Counted from the stretch's first letter, positions 5,831-14,476 are shown. The stretch is 14,557 nt of DNA from Candidatus Moranbacteria bacterium RIFCSPLOWO2_12_FULL_48_12 (GCA_001784735.1 MFSB01000038.1:1-14557), one strand, 5' to 3'. Translations and numbers: made by a program. Notes: generated by a model from the sequence alone, not told the origin.

Positions 5831-8155
5831 CTATAGACTTGATGAAATATTATTCCGCAGAGATCTCCTTCTCATAGAAATTACGATGCCTATAATAGCT
5901 ATGACAAAACCCAGTACGAGCAGTTTAATTATGTTTGACAAAGTGACAAATGAAATCTTCTTTTCTTCTTGTACTGGCACTGCTTCTTTTGCCTCATCAG
6001 AATATATCACGCTCCCATCGGCATTAATTGTCGCATACCAAACAGGATCCAGTACCCCTTCTTTATCAAGCTCATTCCTGGTAATGACGACATTATTTTT
6101 GTTGCCAGAAGTAAAATAACTGAGGCTGGTTTTTTTGTTCACCGCAACCATATTATATGGCCTCGCATCAGTCTCGCCCAAAAAAGGGATGACGGCTTCT
6201 CTAATAATCCTGAAAGAAGAAGCATCCTTATCTTGAGCTAATACTATCACCTTCTCGCTATTTCTGAGGTTTATATAAACATATTTAGTTTTCGAAGCAA
6301 AAAATATGTGATACGGCTTGCCAGAAGTATCTGTGTTTATCGTTTGGACAATTTCATTGTTTTCCGGATTGATGATCACTATCTTTTTTTCACCTTCTAC
6401 GGAAACAAAAATCCTATTCAATTCTGGTATATACCGTACCCAGATGGGGTTCTGACCAACAGTGATTTGTTTCTCCACCGTATTGATATCTGTGTTGATA
6501 ACAGAAATATAGTTACTTCCATAAGCGACAGCATATACTTTATTGAGTTCCGTGTTGGCTGAAAGAACCAAGGGGAATCCGCCTGCTGGCAGTGAAACAG
6601 TAGCTATAACCTCATCCAACGCCCCATCTATAACGGTTACGCTTGAATCAGCGGCACTGGAAACATAAATACGACCAGTTGTTGTATTAATAGCCATACT
6701 ACGTGGTTGCTTCCCTACGGGGATGATTTTGACGGGGTATGATTCTTGTGCCGTGTCAACAACAGCAAGAGTGTCATCTACTGGACTAACGCTATACAAT
6801 TTCTTTGTTGTTGACAAAAAACCTATTGTTTGGGGAGATCCGTTAACAGTTATTTTGGTTATAGGTTTTTGCGTCTCTCCATCAATAACAGTTATGGTGT
6901 TATCTCCGACGTTACTCACATATATTCTGTTCAATTCAGAATCAACGGCAATACCCTGCGGCTTGGAGAAGAAAAGCGTATTTACATCGTTCACATCTGG
7001 AATACGCTGAACATCCAGCGTCCTACCATCCATTTGCCATATGAAATCAGTATTGATATGCCGCACAAAAATTGTTTCCAGTTTTTCTGATCCGAAAATA
7101 GCTAACGGAAAAAAGCTTGTTTTTTCCTCTTTTATTATCTTGTCTGTAACAACATCATACACGAAAAGTTTCGCGGTGGAAGAATTGATAATGAATAATT
7201 TCTTCTCTGCATTCAAATAAAAAAGCGACATTGGGGAACTTTCATAGTAAGCTGGTGAATGAAAATCAATCGTTCTGACGCTAAAATCCGATGCGATGAT
7301 ACTTATGGTACCAGCACTATTATTGGCGACAAACACATCTCCGGTATTTTTATCATAGGTCATCGCAACCGGATCGCTCCCCACCTTGATTTTTTCAACG
7401 ACCGTCAATGTTTGAGCGTCAATCACATAGACATCATTAAACCCAGCATGGGAGACATATATCTTGTCAGTCACTTCATTGAACAAGACATCTTTTGAGT
7501 TTGACCCCACCGATATTGTAGCCAGAACTTTATTCCCAAAAATATCAATTATATCAAGATCCCCTGATACTTCTTTCAGAACGAGCAACCGCCCATATTT
7601 ATCTAACTCCATTTTGACGGGCGCGCTTCCGTCAATTGACATCTTTTCTTGTCTTGGCTTCTCCGTATCAAGAAAGAGAATGTTGCCTATCCCATCTGAA
7701 ACTATCAAGGTCTTGCCGTCTGGAGAGAATTTACTAATTATCTTGCCTTCCGTAGGCACAGGCAATATGTACCCTGCCCTTGAGACTGGCAATTGGCTAT
7801 TTATAACGTCATCTAATTCAAAAATATATATCTGGTTCGAGTATCCGGCGATTGAAGAAAAAGCGATAAAAGCCCCATCCGGACTGGTGAGAATAGAGTA
7901 TGCATTTTTTACGCCAGGAAATGACTTTCTTGAAAGTGTAAATGTGTTATTCGCAGCATCATAAGCAGACAGCGTATCGTCATTATTGAGAATAAACATA
8001 GTAGAGCGCGTCTCATCAAAAACCATCCATTTTGCCCTTTCAATCGGCTTATCATCCCCGGAATTGGCAGCCGCAAAAACAGCTTGCGTATCGACAAGCG
8101 TCAATGACAAGGCCACAAAAATTACGACAGGCATGATAAATCTTCTAAAACACAT
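5831..8155 (-). CDS. Surface-exposed YVTN-type beta-propeller protein with C-terminal membrane anchor
   Basis: The 774-residue protein has a signal peptide (hydrophobic 8-23, likely cleavage at VFA-AA about 28), a long extracytoplasmic region of beta-propeller repeats, and a C-terminal transmembrane helix (about 743-760) with a positive stop, MRRRSLR. The best repeats have the YVTN form: KIYVSHAGFNDVYVIDAQTL, NRIYVSNVGDNTITVIDGET, GRIYVSSAADSSVTVIDGAL and NRIFVSVEGEKKIVIINPEN, each followed by a strand like KIKVGSDPVAM. The length fits about two seven-bladed propellers. Such proteins bind proteins or glycans at the surface or act as S-layer-like adhesins; no catalytic residues are evident. 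The gene is divergent from the first ligase gene and has its own terminator. ATG 8155 could be replaced by ATG 8134, which has AGAAG 7 nt upstream; the signal peptide survives either way. Confidence 0.88.
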   Translation of the reverse strand: MCFRRFIMPVVIFVALSLTLVDTQAVFAAANSGDDKPIERAKWMVFDETRSTMFILNNDDTLSAYDAANNTFTLSRKSFPGVKNAYSILTSPDGAFIAFSSIAGYSNQIYIFELDDVINSQLPVSRAGYILPVPTEGKIISKFSPDGKTLIVSDGIGNILFLDTEKPRQEKMSIDGSAPVKMELDKYGRLLVLKEVSGDLDIIDIFGNKVLATISVGSNSKDVLFNEVTDKIYVSHAGFNDVYVIDAQTLTVVEKIKVGSDPVAMTYDKNTGDVFVANNSAGTISIIASDFSVRTIDFHSPAYYESSPMSLFYLNAEKKLFIINSSTAKLFVYDVVTDKIIKEEKTSFFPLAIFGSEKLETIFVRHINTDFIWQMDGRTLDVQRIPDVNDVNTLFFSKPQGIAVDSELNRIYVSNVGDNTITVIDGETQKPITKITVNGSPQTIGFLSTTKKLYSVSPVDDTLAVVDTAQESYPVKIIPVGKQPRSMAINTTTGRIYVSSAADSSVTVIDGALDEVIATVSLPAGGFPLVLSANTELNKVYAVAYGSNYISVINTDINTVEKQITVGQNPIWVRYIPELNRIFVSVEGEKKIVIINPENNEIVQTINTDTSGKPYHIFFASKTKYVYINLRNSEKVIVLAQDKDASSFRIIREAVIPFLGETDARPYNMVAVNKKTSLSYFTSGNKNNVVITRNELDKEGVLDPVWYATINADGSVIYSDEAKEAVPVQEEKKISFVTLSNIIKLLVLGFVIAIIGIVISMRRRSLRNNISSSL

Positions 8156-8166
8156 ATTTTTCTTTT

Positions 8167-8172
8167 AGTATA
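8167..8172 (-). promoter_or_regulatory. Candidate -10 box upstream of the propeller gene
   Basis: TATACT is present on the minus strand, but the TTGACA upstream (8206-8201) is 28 nt away and TTCAAT at the proper distance is weak. If used, transcription would begin near 8160, only a few bases before ATG 8155, which would favour the downstream start at 8134 or a near-leaderless mRNA. Confidence 0.25.
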
Positions 8173-8245
8173 CACTATCCGAGAGTAAAATTGAAGCAAT
8201 TGTCAATAAGCAAATGAAAACTTGTCAAGATCAGCTGCACTCATT

Positions 8246-8274
8246 TTGACGGCAAGCTTTCTTTAACTTACTAT
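8246..8274 (+). promoter_or_regulatory. Near-consensus promoter of the plus-strand ligase pair
   Basis: TTGACG (8246-8251), a 17-nt spacer and TACTAT (8269-8274). The -35 hexamer is the same as in the promoter at 1195. The predicted start near 8281 gives a leader of about 46 nt without a Shine-Dalgarno before ATG 8327. Confidence 0.7.
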
Positions 8275-8326
8275 GTACTTATACATTATTTGCTTTTCTT
8301 GAAAGTTTTACTACTCCTTCAATCTT

Positions 8327-9682
8327 ATGTTTTTTGAATCTATAATCCTCAGGAAAGACATACGAAGCGACTGGATATGGGTCAATCCGCTGTTGTTCCA
8401 TGAGCCTTTCCGCAGAATTCCATTTTATTTGGATACATGGGCCTTATCGAGAAGCCAGTATTGGCCACGCAAAAAAATCAAGAATCTGGGTCTCAGGCGC
8501 TTCGCGGAAACCGTAAGATACGCATCGCAAATCCCGTTCTGGAAAGAACGGTTTGCGAAAGCTGGTATTGATCCAAACACATTTCGCGAGAGCGATATCG
8601 CACGTATTCCCATCCTCTCAAAAAAAGATTTTCTGGATAGAAACGTCGCGGAATACACCGTGCCGGAACTGCTACCGAAAAGCCGACAATATTCCACCTC
8701 CGGTTCTACCGGCAGACCCCTGAACGTCTATCGTGACCCGCAATTCGAACTGCGATCATCCGCGATAGAGGAACGCATGTTTCGGGCAGTAGGTGATGAT
8801 AAACGTTTCCCTATAGTGCTCATGCGGAGAGCCCCACATATGGGTTTTGATTATGCGAAGTATTATTTTTTCTTTTTACGAGGATATAACAGCGTCCGTC
8901 ATCGAATCCGAGATCTTGAAAAACTTCTCTCCTCGTTTCCAGATGGAGTCATATTGTACAGTCTCGGTTCCTCGTTGTTAGAGCTTGCTCGTGTATGCAA
9001 AGATCTTCAGATATCACTTCCTCTCCGCTGTGTCATTTCGATTGCGGAAGAGTTACGTGATTCACAGAAAATGGAAATAAGCGATATTCTCAGAGTAGAT
9101 ATCCGGACTGTGTATAGCGCGAAAGAGGTGAGGCAGCTTGCCTTTGAATGCGAACACCATCGTCTTCATATGACTGAAGAATCGATATATTTCGAAATTG
9201 TCGACGATCATGGAACATCGCTCCCTCCCGGGATAAAAGGACGTCTTATCGTAACAGGATTCGAAAATCACGTTATGCCTTTCATTCGCTACGATACCGG
9301 GGATACTGGCCTCATCAGTGAAAGTCCCTGTCCGTGCGGACGCACGCTCCGTACCCTTGAATTCCACGGTAGACAAATGAAACTTTTGCACATTGGAGAT
9401 GAATACACGGTTTCGTTACTAGATTTTTCTATTCTCCTTGATGCATATTACGATACCATTAGCCAGTTTCAGATAGTGCGTACTGGTGAACGCACATTTG
9501 TAATGCGCATTGTTAAAAGAATTGGCTTCAATGAACAAAAGGCATGCAGTGATCTCACAGAACAATTCCGGTCCTGTATCCACCCGGACGTGCAAATAGA
9601 GTGGGAATTTGTTGAATTTATCTCTGAAGGTCCATCTGGGAAAGCTCTTTATTTTATTGACAAATTTGAAAAGAATACATGA
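8327..9682 (+). CDS. PaaK/CapK-family adenylate-forming enzyme A
   Basis: The 451-residue protein has the length and motifs of phenylacetate-CoA ligase-like (COG1541) enzymes, which activate a carboxylic acid as an acyl-adenylate. Visible motifs are the glycine-rich loop STSGSTGRP (123-131), YSAKE (263-267) at the usual Y-x-x-T-E site, FIRYDTGD (319-326), the hinge HGRQMK (347-352) and the C-terminal GPSGK (435-439) with the probable catalytic Lys439. C275, the HH that follows, and CPCG (335-338) match the Cys/His sites that may bind a metal in this family. It starts an operon with gene B, overlapping it by 4 nt (ATGA). It is closest to ligase D of the convergent pair: both have SQYWP and IPFW in the N-terminal region. 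Substrate unknown; a role in acylating a surface glycan is inferred from context, as for CapK-like proteins. Confidence 0.9.
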   Translation: MFFESIILRKDIRSDWIWVNPLLFHEPFRRIPFYLDTWALSRSQYWPRKKIKNLGLRRFAETVRYASQIPFWKERFAKAGIDPNTFRESDIARIPILSKKDFLDRNVAEYTVPELLPKSRQYSTSGSTGRPLNVYRDPQFELRSSAIEERMFRAVGDDKRFPIVLMRRAPHMGFDYAKYYFFFLRGYNSVRHRIRDLEKLLSSFPDGVILYSLGSSLLELARVCKDLQISLPLRCVISIAEELRDSQKMEISDILRVDIRTVYSAKEVRQLAFECEHHRLHMTEESIYFEIVDDHGTSLPPGIKGRLIVTGFENHVMPFIRYDTGDTGLISESPCPCGRTLRTLEFHGRQMKLLHIGDEYTVSLLDFSILLDAYYDTISQFQIVRTGERTFVMRIVKRIGFNEQKACSDLTEQFRSCIHPDVQIEWEFVEFISEGPSGKALYFIDKFEKNT

Positions 9683-10665
9683 ATAGTAGCTTACGAGAAC
9701 GGATACAGTTTGCGTATTTCTGCACCATACATCGTCGCTCCTTATTGACAATCTATCGGTGGCAGGAAAAACATTTTCGCCAGATTGTGCGACACGCCTT
9801 TTTGAATGTCCCCCTATGGCGCGAGATTTTTTTAAAGGCACATATTGATGGAGAACACATAGGCGGACTTGAGAATCTTTCGAAAATTCCGCTCACGAGC
9901 AAAACTACCTATATTGGCAGGATGACCGAGGAATATATCGACAGTAGCCGTCATTTTGTTCAAGAATGGAGAACCAGATTGAACACGGGCGAACAGTCTT
10001 TCCGGTTTCTTTTGGCCAAACCATATATAGACAATTTGCCCTATATTGGTTTTGCAACTTTCCGTTTCTTGTTGTGGAATAGTGGTATCAAAAAAAACAT
10101 TGCCACAACAAGAATTGCTCGTATCAAACAGAAACGTTTTTCTTCCACTTTTCGGCTTGGCATTCCTTTTTCAGACTTTCAAACAAATCCAAAGGAGGTC
10201 TGCTCACGACTGGCAGAATTCAAGCCAGAGGTGCTCATTGCATATCCTTTAGTTTTGTTTGATCTTGCTAAAATGCTTGAAGACGACAAAACTCTTCCGC
10301 CACTTACGCCACGTTACATCCTTTCAAGTGGGGGAGAACTCACACCCTCGGTACGGTCTTTTGTGAGCGAGCAGCTTGGCTGTGCAATATATGATCAGTA
10401 TGTGCTTGAGGAAATCGGCGTCATCGGTACAGAATGCTCCATACATGATGGTTTTCATATCAACAGCGAATCAATTATCGTGGAGATTACAGATGAATCA
10501 GGCAAACCGCTATCCGAAGGTGAGTATGGGAAGGTGGTTGTTACTGATCTGCTGAACTATAATATGCCCTTCATCCGCTACGATACAGGAGATCAGGGTA
10601 TTATTACTTTCAAACCATGCACGTGCGGCATCTATACACCTCGCCTTTGGTTGAAGTCTGAATAA
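9679..10665 (+). CDS. Truncated, motif-poor PaaK-family homologue B
   Basis: The 328-residue protein clearly belongs to the PaaK family: IPFSDFQTNPKEV (162-174), GTECSIHDGFHINSES (250-265), MPFIRYDTGDQG (296-307) and CTCG (314-317). It is most like ligase C. Two parts are wrong for an active ligase. Where C has YTSGTGGQPF (95-104), B has TRLNTGEQSF (99-108), so the glycine-rich ATP loop is lost. B also stops about 10 residues after the CTCG site, before the hinge and the C-terminal domain with the catalytic Lys; the other two reading frames beyond the stop do not continue the family. QYVLEE (240-245) replaces YGxxE. The frame is intact and coupled by a 4-nt overlap to gene A, so it could be a non-catalytic partner of A or an eroding gene cut at the junction with convergent gene C. 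Confidence 0.85.
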   Translation: MNSSLRERIQFAYFCTIHRRSLLTIYRWQEKHFRQIVRHAFLNVPLWREIFLKAHIDGEHIGGLENLSKIPLTSKTTYIGRMTEEYIDSSRHFVQEWRTRLNTGEQSFRFLLAKPYIDNLPYIGFATFRFLLWNSGIKKNIATTRIARIKQKRFSSTFRLGIPFSDFQTNPKEVCSRLAEFKPEVLIAYPLVLFDLAKMLEDDKTLPPLTPRYILSSGGELTPSVRSFVSEQLGCAIYDQYVLEEIGVIGTECSIHDGFHINSESIIVEITDESGKPLSEGEYGKVVVTDLLNYNMPFIRYDTGDQGIITFKPCTCGIYTPRLWLKSE

Positions 10666-10702
10666 GAGAAATACTGGATTATGTTTTTTCAGTTTGCATA
10701 TA

Positions 10703-11968
10703 CTATGTGCTGATCAAAGTCTGGCACTTCCCTCGTGGAGCCCTCTTGATTTTAGTCACAAATTCAATATTCAAGCGACAATCCGTGCCGATAAGAGCTT
10801 GCATCTTTTCCCGGATATGGTTGAGAATAAACTCCGTCATAGCTGGGCCGCAAATGATGAAAAGTGTAACGGCATGTTCATCAATCTTCGCTACTTGGTA
10901 CTGTATGATAGCGCCGGAGAAACTATCCATTACTTTATCAAATTCTAGATGATGAACTTTCGCGGATCCCAAGGCAAGAAATTCTCCTTCTCTACCATTA
11001 ACCACAAACCGCTCACCTTCGAGGCCGCAAGGGCAGTGCCCAGGCAAGAATCTTCCCTGATCGCCAATATCATAGCGAATGAAGGGCATCACATAATTCC
11101 GCAAATCGGTGATGATTATTCTTCCGGTTTTCCCAGAAGGTAGAGAAGCGCCGTTGGTATCAACAATTTCAAGAATAAACGATTCGGTATTGAGGTGAAA
11201 ACTATCGTGGTATCTACATTCAGTGGCGATTACTCCGGTTTCCGCTATGCCATAACGGTCAATTACCTCACATTCTAATGTATCTTCGATAAATTTTCTC
11301 TGCCATGACTTCAGGTTTTCCCCGTAAGAGATCGCATATTGGATACCGAGCTTTTGAAACTGAGAAAATTCGATAGCCGCCTGAGCGATTTCTACCAATA
11401 CAGAAGGGTATGATTCTATAACAATAGGCTGCAAATGAACTAACTCCTTTATTATTTTTTTTGGATTTGTCAGAAATTCGGTGAGAGGAATATCTATATT
11501 AGCCTGATAAGTAATTCTTTTTATTTCTGCTGATGATATTCTTACCATCGGCATTTTTTTTTGGATGATAGATGGTGGGATCCTCTCCCAGTACAAAAAA
11601 CGGTATCTAAGGAAGTTGGCGTAAGGAGAGTGTATCCCATTAATAGACGTGAAAGGAAATGGCTGCCCACCGGTGCCTGAAGTATAGCGCCAGATATAAA
11701 ATTGCTGCTTTATCAGTCCGATATATGATTCTACCGGAGCGTTCAAGAATGTTTTCTTATTGATAACCGGAAAACGCTGTAAATCAGAGAGGTGTTTGAG
11801 CTGACTCGGCCCGATGCCATTCTTGTCCCAAAGATCATGATACAGCCCGGTATGCAGATAAGCATGCCTGGCAAGGCTCTGGAGCGCCCGGAGTTGCCAA
11901 AATCGAATAAAACCTAAGGGAAGGCTGTGGATATTTTTCCAGATTTCTAGTCTAAGGTTTTGGAACAT
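10703..11968 (-). CDS. PaaK/CapK-family adenylate-forming enzyme C
   Basis: The 421-residue protein is complete: glycine-rich loop YTSGTGGQP (95-103), YGIAE (239-243), FIRYDIGDQG (296-305), C251 and H254 with CPCG (312-315), hinge NGREGEF (324-330) and C-terminal APRGK (410-414) with the probable catalytic Lys414. It begins within the last 17 nt of ligase D (ATG 11968), so the two are translationally coupled and may work as a pair. It is the homologue of truncated B: TNPK, the HDSFH/HDGFH stretch and MPFIRYD are shared at corresponding places. Its 3' end lies 37 nt from the 3' end of B, convergent, and I see no good terminator in the gap. Substrate unknown. Confidence 0.9.
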   Translation of the reverse strand: MFQNLRLEIWKNIHSLPLGFIRFWQLRALQSLARHAYLHTGLYHDLWDKNGIGPSQLKHLSDLQRFPVINKKTFLNAPVESYIGLIKQQFYIWRYTSGTGGQPFPFTSINGIHSPYANFLRYRFLYWERIPPSIIQKKMPMVRISSAEIKRITYQANIDIPLTEFLTNPKKIIKELVHLQPIVIESYPSVLVEIAQAAIEFSQFQKLGIQYAISYGENLKSWQRKFIEDTLECEVIDRYGIAETGVIATECRYHDSFHLNTESFILEIVDTNGASLPSGKTGRIIITDLRNYVMPFIRYDIGDQGRFLPGHCPCGLEGERFVVNGREGEFLALGSAKVHHLEFDKVMDSFSGAIIQYQVAKIDEHAVTLFIICGPAMTEFILNHIREKMQALIGTDCRLNIEFVTKIKRAPRGKCQTLIST

Positions 11969-13337
11969 CTTCAGAAAGGTTGGAAGAATTAATCAATGAT
12001 TTAAAGTAGATTTTTTTTCCACTGGTTGTTGACGGTATTTCTTTTACGATTTCAAATTCAACTTTGATGCCGGAATGTAAATTTCTGCACAGATGATTGG
12101 CGATTACTACCAGCTGATCATTTTCGATGGTGTCTCCTTCGGGGATAATCTTAACCAAGAATTCATCCAAACTCTTCTGAATGAGTTGGTATTGACGGAT
12201 CAATTGATGGCGTTTTTCAAAAACACCCAGAATATCTAAGGAGGGGACTGTTCGATTGTCAGGAAGCATGATCATGTCCACCTGTCTGCCAAAAATTTTC
12301 AGTTGCAGGAGCGTTCTGCCGCAGACGCATAATTCCATAGAGATGGTTCCCAGGTCGCCCGTATCATAGCGGATGAAGGGCATTATCTTGTTATCAAACG
12401 TCGTTACGATGACCCTCCCTTGTTTGCCATTTTCAAGCGGCGCTCCACCTTTATCAACGATCTCTACATAGGCAAATTCTGAATTGATATGCAGATTATG
12501 CCTTTCACAATCTTGCGCCAACCATCCCAGTTCGGTAGTCGTGTAACAATTGTATACTTCCGCTCCGAGACGGGATTCTATATATTCTTTTTGCCCAGGC
12601 TGCAATCCCTCTCCGGTGGCGATAACAGCAACGGGACGTAGCGGTACCTGCCGCTCACTGCAGAGCCGAGCAATTTCTATAAGATAGGAAGAGAAACCAT
12701 ACAGAACGAATGGTTTTCCCAAGCTTTTGGCTAACTGATAAAGAGTGTCTATCCTATATTTGAGGTGGTTATGATTATACGCGAAAAACCACAGGCTTTC
12801 ATTGTTGTCGAAGCCGCGCCGATTGCGCGCCCGCACTTGGATTACCGGCAGTAATGTACTTCGAGAAACAGTTCTGAGTATTCTTCTGCTGATAGCAAGG
12901 CTGCGGGTCTCATAATAACGGTCTTGAAAGAAAACCATCGGCTCGGCCGTGGATCCCGAAGTCGTGTTGGTGATATGATCTTGGGCAAAAAGATCTCGAT
13001 CTGTGAAATAGGCTACTGGCTTATCTTTGAAATCAGTCTTATGCGTTATAGGTATGCGTAAAAAATCATCCCAATCGAATGATACCTCCGGACGAATTTT
13101 TACAACAGCCAGCTTGTCGCGCCAAAAGGGAATTTTTTTCTTAGCGTGTATGAGTATATCTCGTATCCTTTCCAGCTGTAAAGCCCTGATATCCTCGCTC
13201 GGCCAATACTGGCTTTGAAGCAGGGCGTAAGCGTCCAGTGCAACAATGAAACTTCTTAAAAAAGGGAGTTTCAAGAAAGGGCGCGTCAAAAATCGATCGC
13301 TCCTCAGCCCTCTTTTGAGTAATATAGCTTTTAACAT
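11952..13337 (-). CDS. PaaK/CapK-family adenylate-forming enzyme D
   Basis: The 461-residue protein has all main motifs: TTSGSTAEP (125-133), where the usual GSTGxP has Ala for Gly; YTTTELG (265-271); FIRYDTGD (321-328); CVCGR (337-341), with C277 and H280 upstream; hinge FGRQVD (349-354); and STTSGK (436-441) with the probable catalytic Lys441. The N-terminal SQYWP (42-46) and IPFW (69-72) are shared with ligase A. It follows the aminotransferase-like gene by 36 nt and overlaps ligase C by 17 nt, forming a three-gene minus-strand unit. It probably activates a carboxylic acid for transfer to a sugar amine or CoA; the substrate cannot be read from sequence. ATG 13337 is used; no Shine-Dalgarno is visible. 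Confidence 0.9.
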   Translation of the reverse strand: MLKAILLKRGLRSDRFLTRPFLKLPFLRSFIVALDAYALLQSQYWPSEDIRALQLERIRDILIHAKKKIPFWRDKLAVVKIRPEVSFDWDDFLRIPITHKTDFKDKPVAYFTDRDLFAQDHITNTTSGSTAEPMVFFQDRYYETRSLAISRRILRTVSRSTLLPVIQVRARNRRGFDNNESLWFFAYNHNHLKYRIDTLYQLAKSLGKPFVLYGFSSYLIEIARLCSERQVPLRPVAVIATGEGLQPGQKEYIESRLGAEVYNCYTTTELGWLAQDCERHNLHINSEFAYVEIVDKGGAPLENGKQGRVIVTTFDNKIMPFIRYDTGDLGTISMELCVCGRTLLQLKIFGRQVDMIMLPDNRTVPSLDILGVFEKRHQLIRQYQLIQKSLDEFLVKIIPEGDTIENDQLVVIANHLCRNLHSGIKVEFEIVKEIPSTTSGKKIYFKSLINSSNLSEDVPKP

Positions 13338-13373
13338 GACGTTAGATTAATGACAATTGTAGCAAACTAGCAT

Positions 13374-14429
13374 TCATTTCTGAAAGAATGTTCTTATCGA
13401 CTGTGTAACCTGGGTTGCATCTTCTAGAGAAGTTTCAAAAGATATTGGCAAGAAAATTATTTCAGATGCCACTTGCTTGCTTATTGGGAAATCATCAGAA
13501 GCGTGTCCTTTTTCAAAAGCGAAGAAGCGAGCTGCTGGATGCGGATGATGGCCAACAGGCGCCACTCGAGAAAGATGTTCCAGGAGCGCTTCGCGCTTCC
13601 CCGCTCGAATGGCATAACGATACCAGGAATTTTCTGTCTCCGGGTGACTTTCCGGCAAAATAATACCTTGGATTCCCCTCAATTGCTGCGTAAAATACCC
13701 CGCTAACTCTCTTCGCTGTTCTAGCCATTGATCAAAAGATTTCAATCTTGTGAGAATAGCTGTTATTTCAGTCTCTCTGGGCATGCCGTTTGTCATCCTT
13801 ACCCGCAGCTTTCTTGCTATTGCATAGAGTTTTTCTTTACTCTGAAAAGTCACGACACTCACACCTCTTTCATTTATATACGGTTTTTTCGGAAAAAAAG
13901 TAAAGCAACCGATATCCCCCAGTGTTCCGACCAACCTTTGCTTTCCATCAATTTTTATTTTTGCTCCGAAGGCCTGGGCTGCATTCTCGATGACTGGCAG
14001 TGGCTTCTTTTTTGCAATCCTGAGAATTTCACCCATACCAAGCGCTGGCTGACCGAAAAGATGCACTACCATTATGGCCTTCGTGCGCTCTGTTATTTTT
14101 TTTTCAATCTTAGCAGGATCAATGGCATAATCACGCAAACGGATATCCACGAATACCGGTATCGCGCCAACAGACAGTATAGAGGAAATGGTAATGGGAG
14201 AACAGAATGCCGGCACGATGACTTCACCACCAGAGCCGATACCAAGCGTCTTCAGCGCAGTAATGAGAGCACCTGTATTACCATTGATGGCTAATACCGG
14301 AACATCACCTAATCGCTGAGATATTGTCTGTTCAAACACTTTTACGAGAGGACTCCCAGCCACACGATCATAGAGTTTCGCATCAATAGCGCGTTGTGCG
14401 GATCTTTTTGCAGCATCTTTTTCTGGCAT
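13374..14429 (-). CDS. DegT/DnrJ/EryC1-family PLP aminotransferase-like protein
   Basis: The 351-residue protein has the family order: EVIVPAFCSPITISSILSVG (69-88), PVFVDIRLRDYAIDP (91-105), MVVHLFGQPA (120-129), VIENAAQAFGA (146-156), GTLGDIGCFTFFPKK (168-182) and FLPIS near the C-terminus. Lys182 fits the PLP Schiff-base Lys. The family nearly always has VIEDAA; here Asn149 replaces the Asp that holds the PLP ring nitrogen (codon AAT, read directly). The usual GEGG loop is ERGV (187-190). These changes could mean altered catalysis or a non-aminotransferase role. Normal members aminate 3- or 4-keto NDP-sugars for surface polysaccharides. It is the first gene of the unit with ligases D and C. 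No Shine-Dalgarno is seen before ATG 14429. Confidence 0.88.
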   Translation of the reverse strand: MPEKDAAKRSAQRAIDAKLYDRVAGSPLVKVFEQTISQRLGDVPVLAINGNTGALITALKTLGIGSGGEVIVPAFCSPITISSILSVGAIPVFVDIRLRDYAIDPAKIEKKITERTKAIMVVHLFGQPALGMGEILRIAKKKPLPVIENAAQAFGAKIKIDGKQRLVGTLGDIGCFTFFPKKPYINERGVSVVTFQSKEKLYAIARKLRVRMTNGMPRETEITAILTRLKSFDQWLEQRRELAGYFTQQLRGIQGIILPESHPETENSWYRYAIRAGKREALLEHLSRVAPVGHHPHPAARFFAFEKGHASDDFPISKQVASEIIFLPISFETSLEDATQVTQSIRTFFQK

Positions 14430-14476
14430 AGTATTGGATTTTTACTGGACAGTTACACTGAGGTGATATAAATAAT

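Noticed and set aside
7464..7964. 166-residue plus-strand frame
   Set aside because: It is antisense to the propeller protein and is an artefact of its repetitive coding sequence.
9419..9841. 140-residue minus-strand frame across the A/B junction
   Set aside because: It is antisense to two clear ligase genes and has no recognisable domain.
10666..10702. Terminator between convergent ligases B and C
   Set aside because: Only a 4-bp ACTG/CAGT stem around a T-rich loop is present, too weak to call.
13728..14294. 188-residue plus-strand frame
   Set aside because: It lies antisense within the aminotransferase-like gene, whose family motifs are clear on the minus strand.
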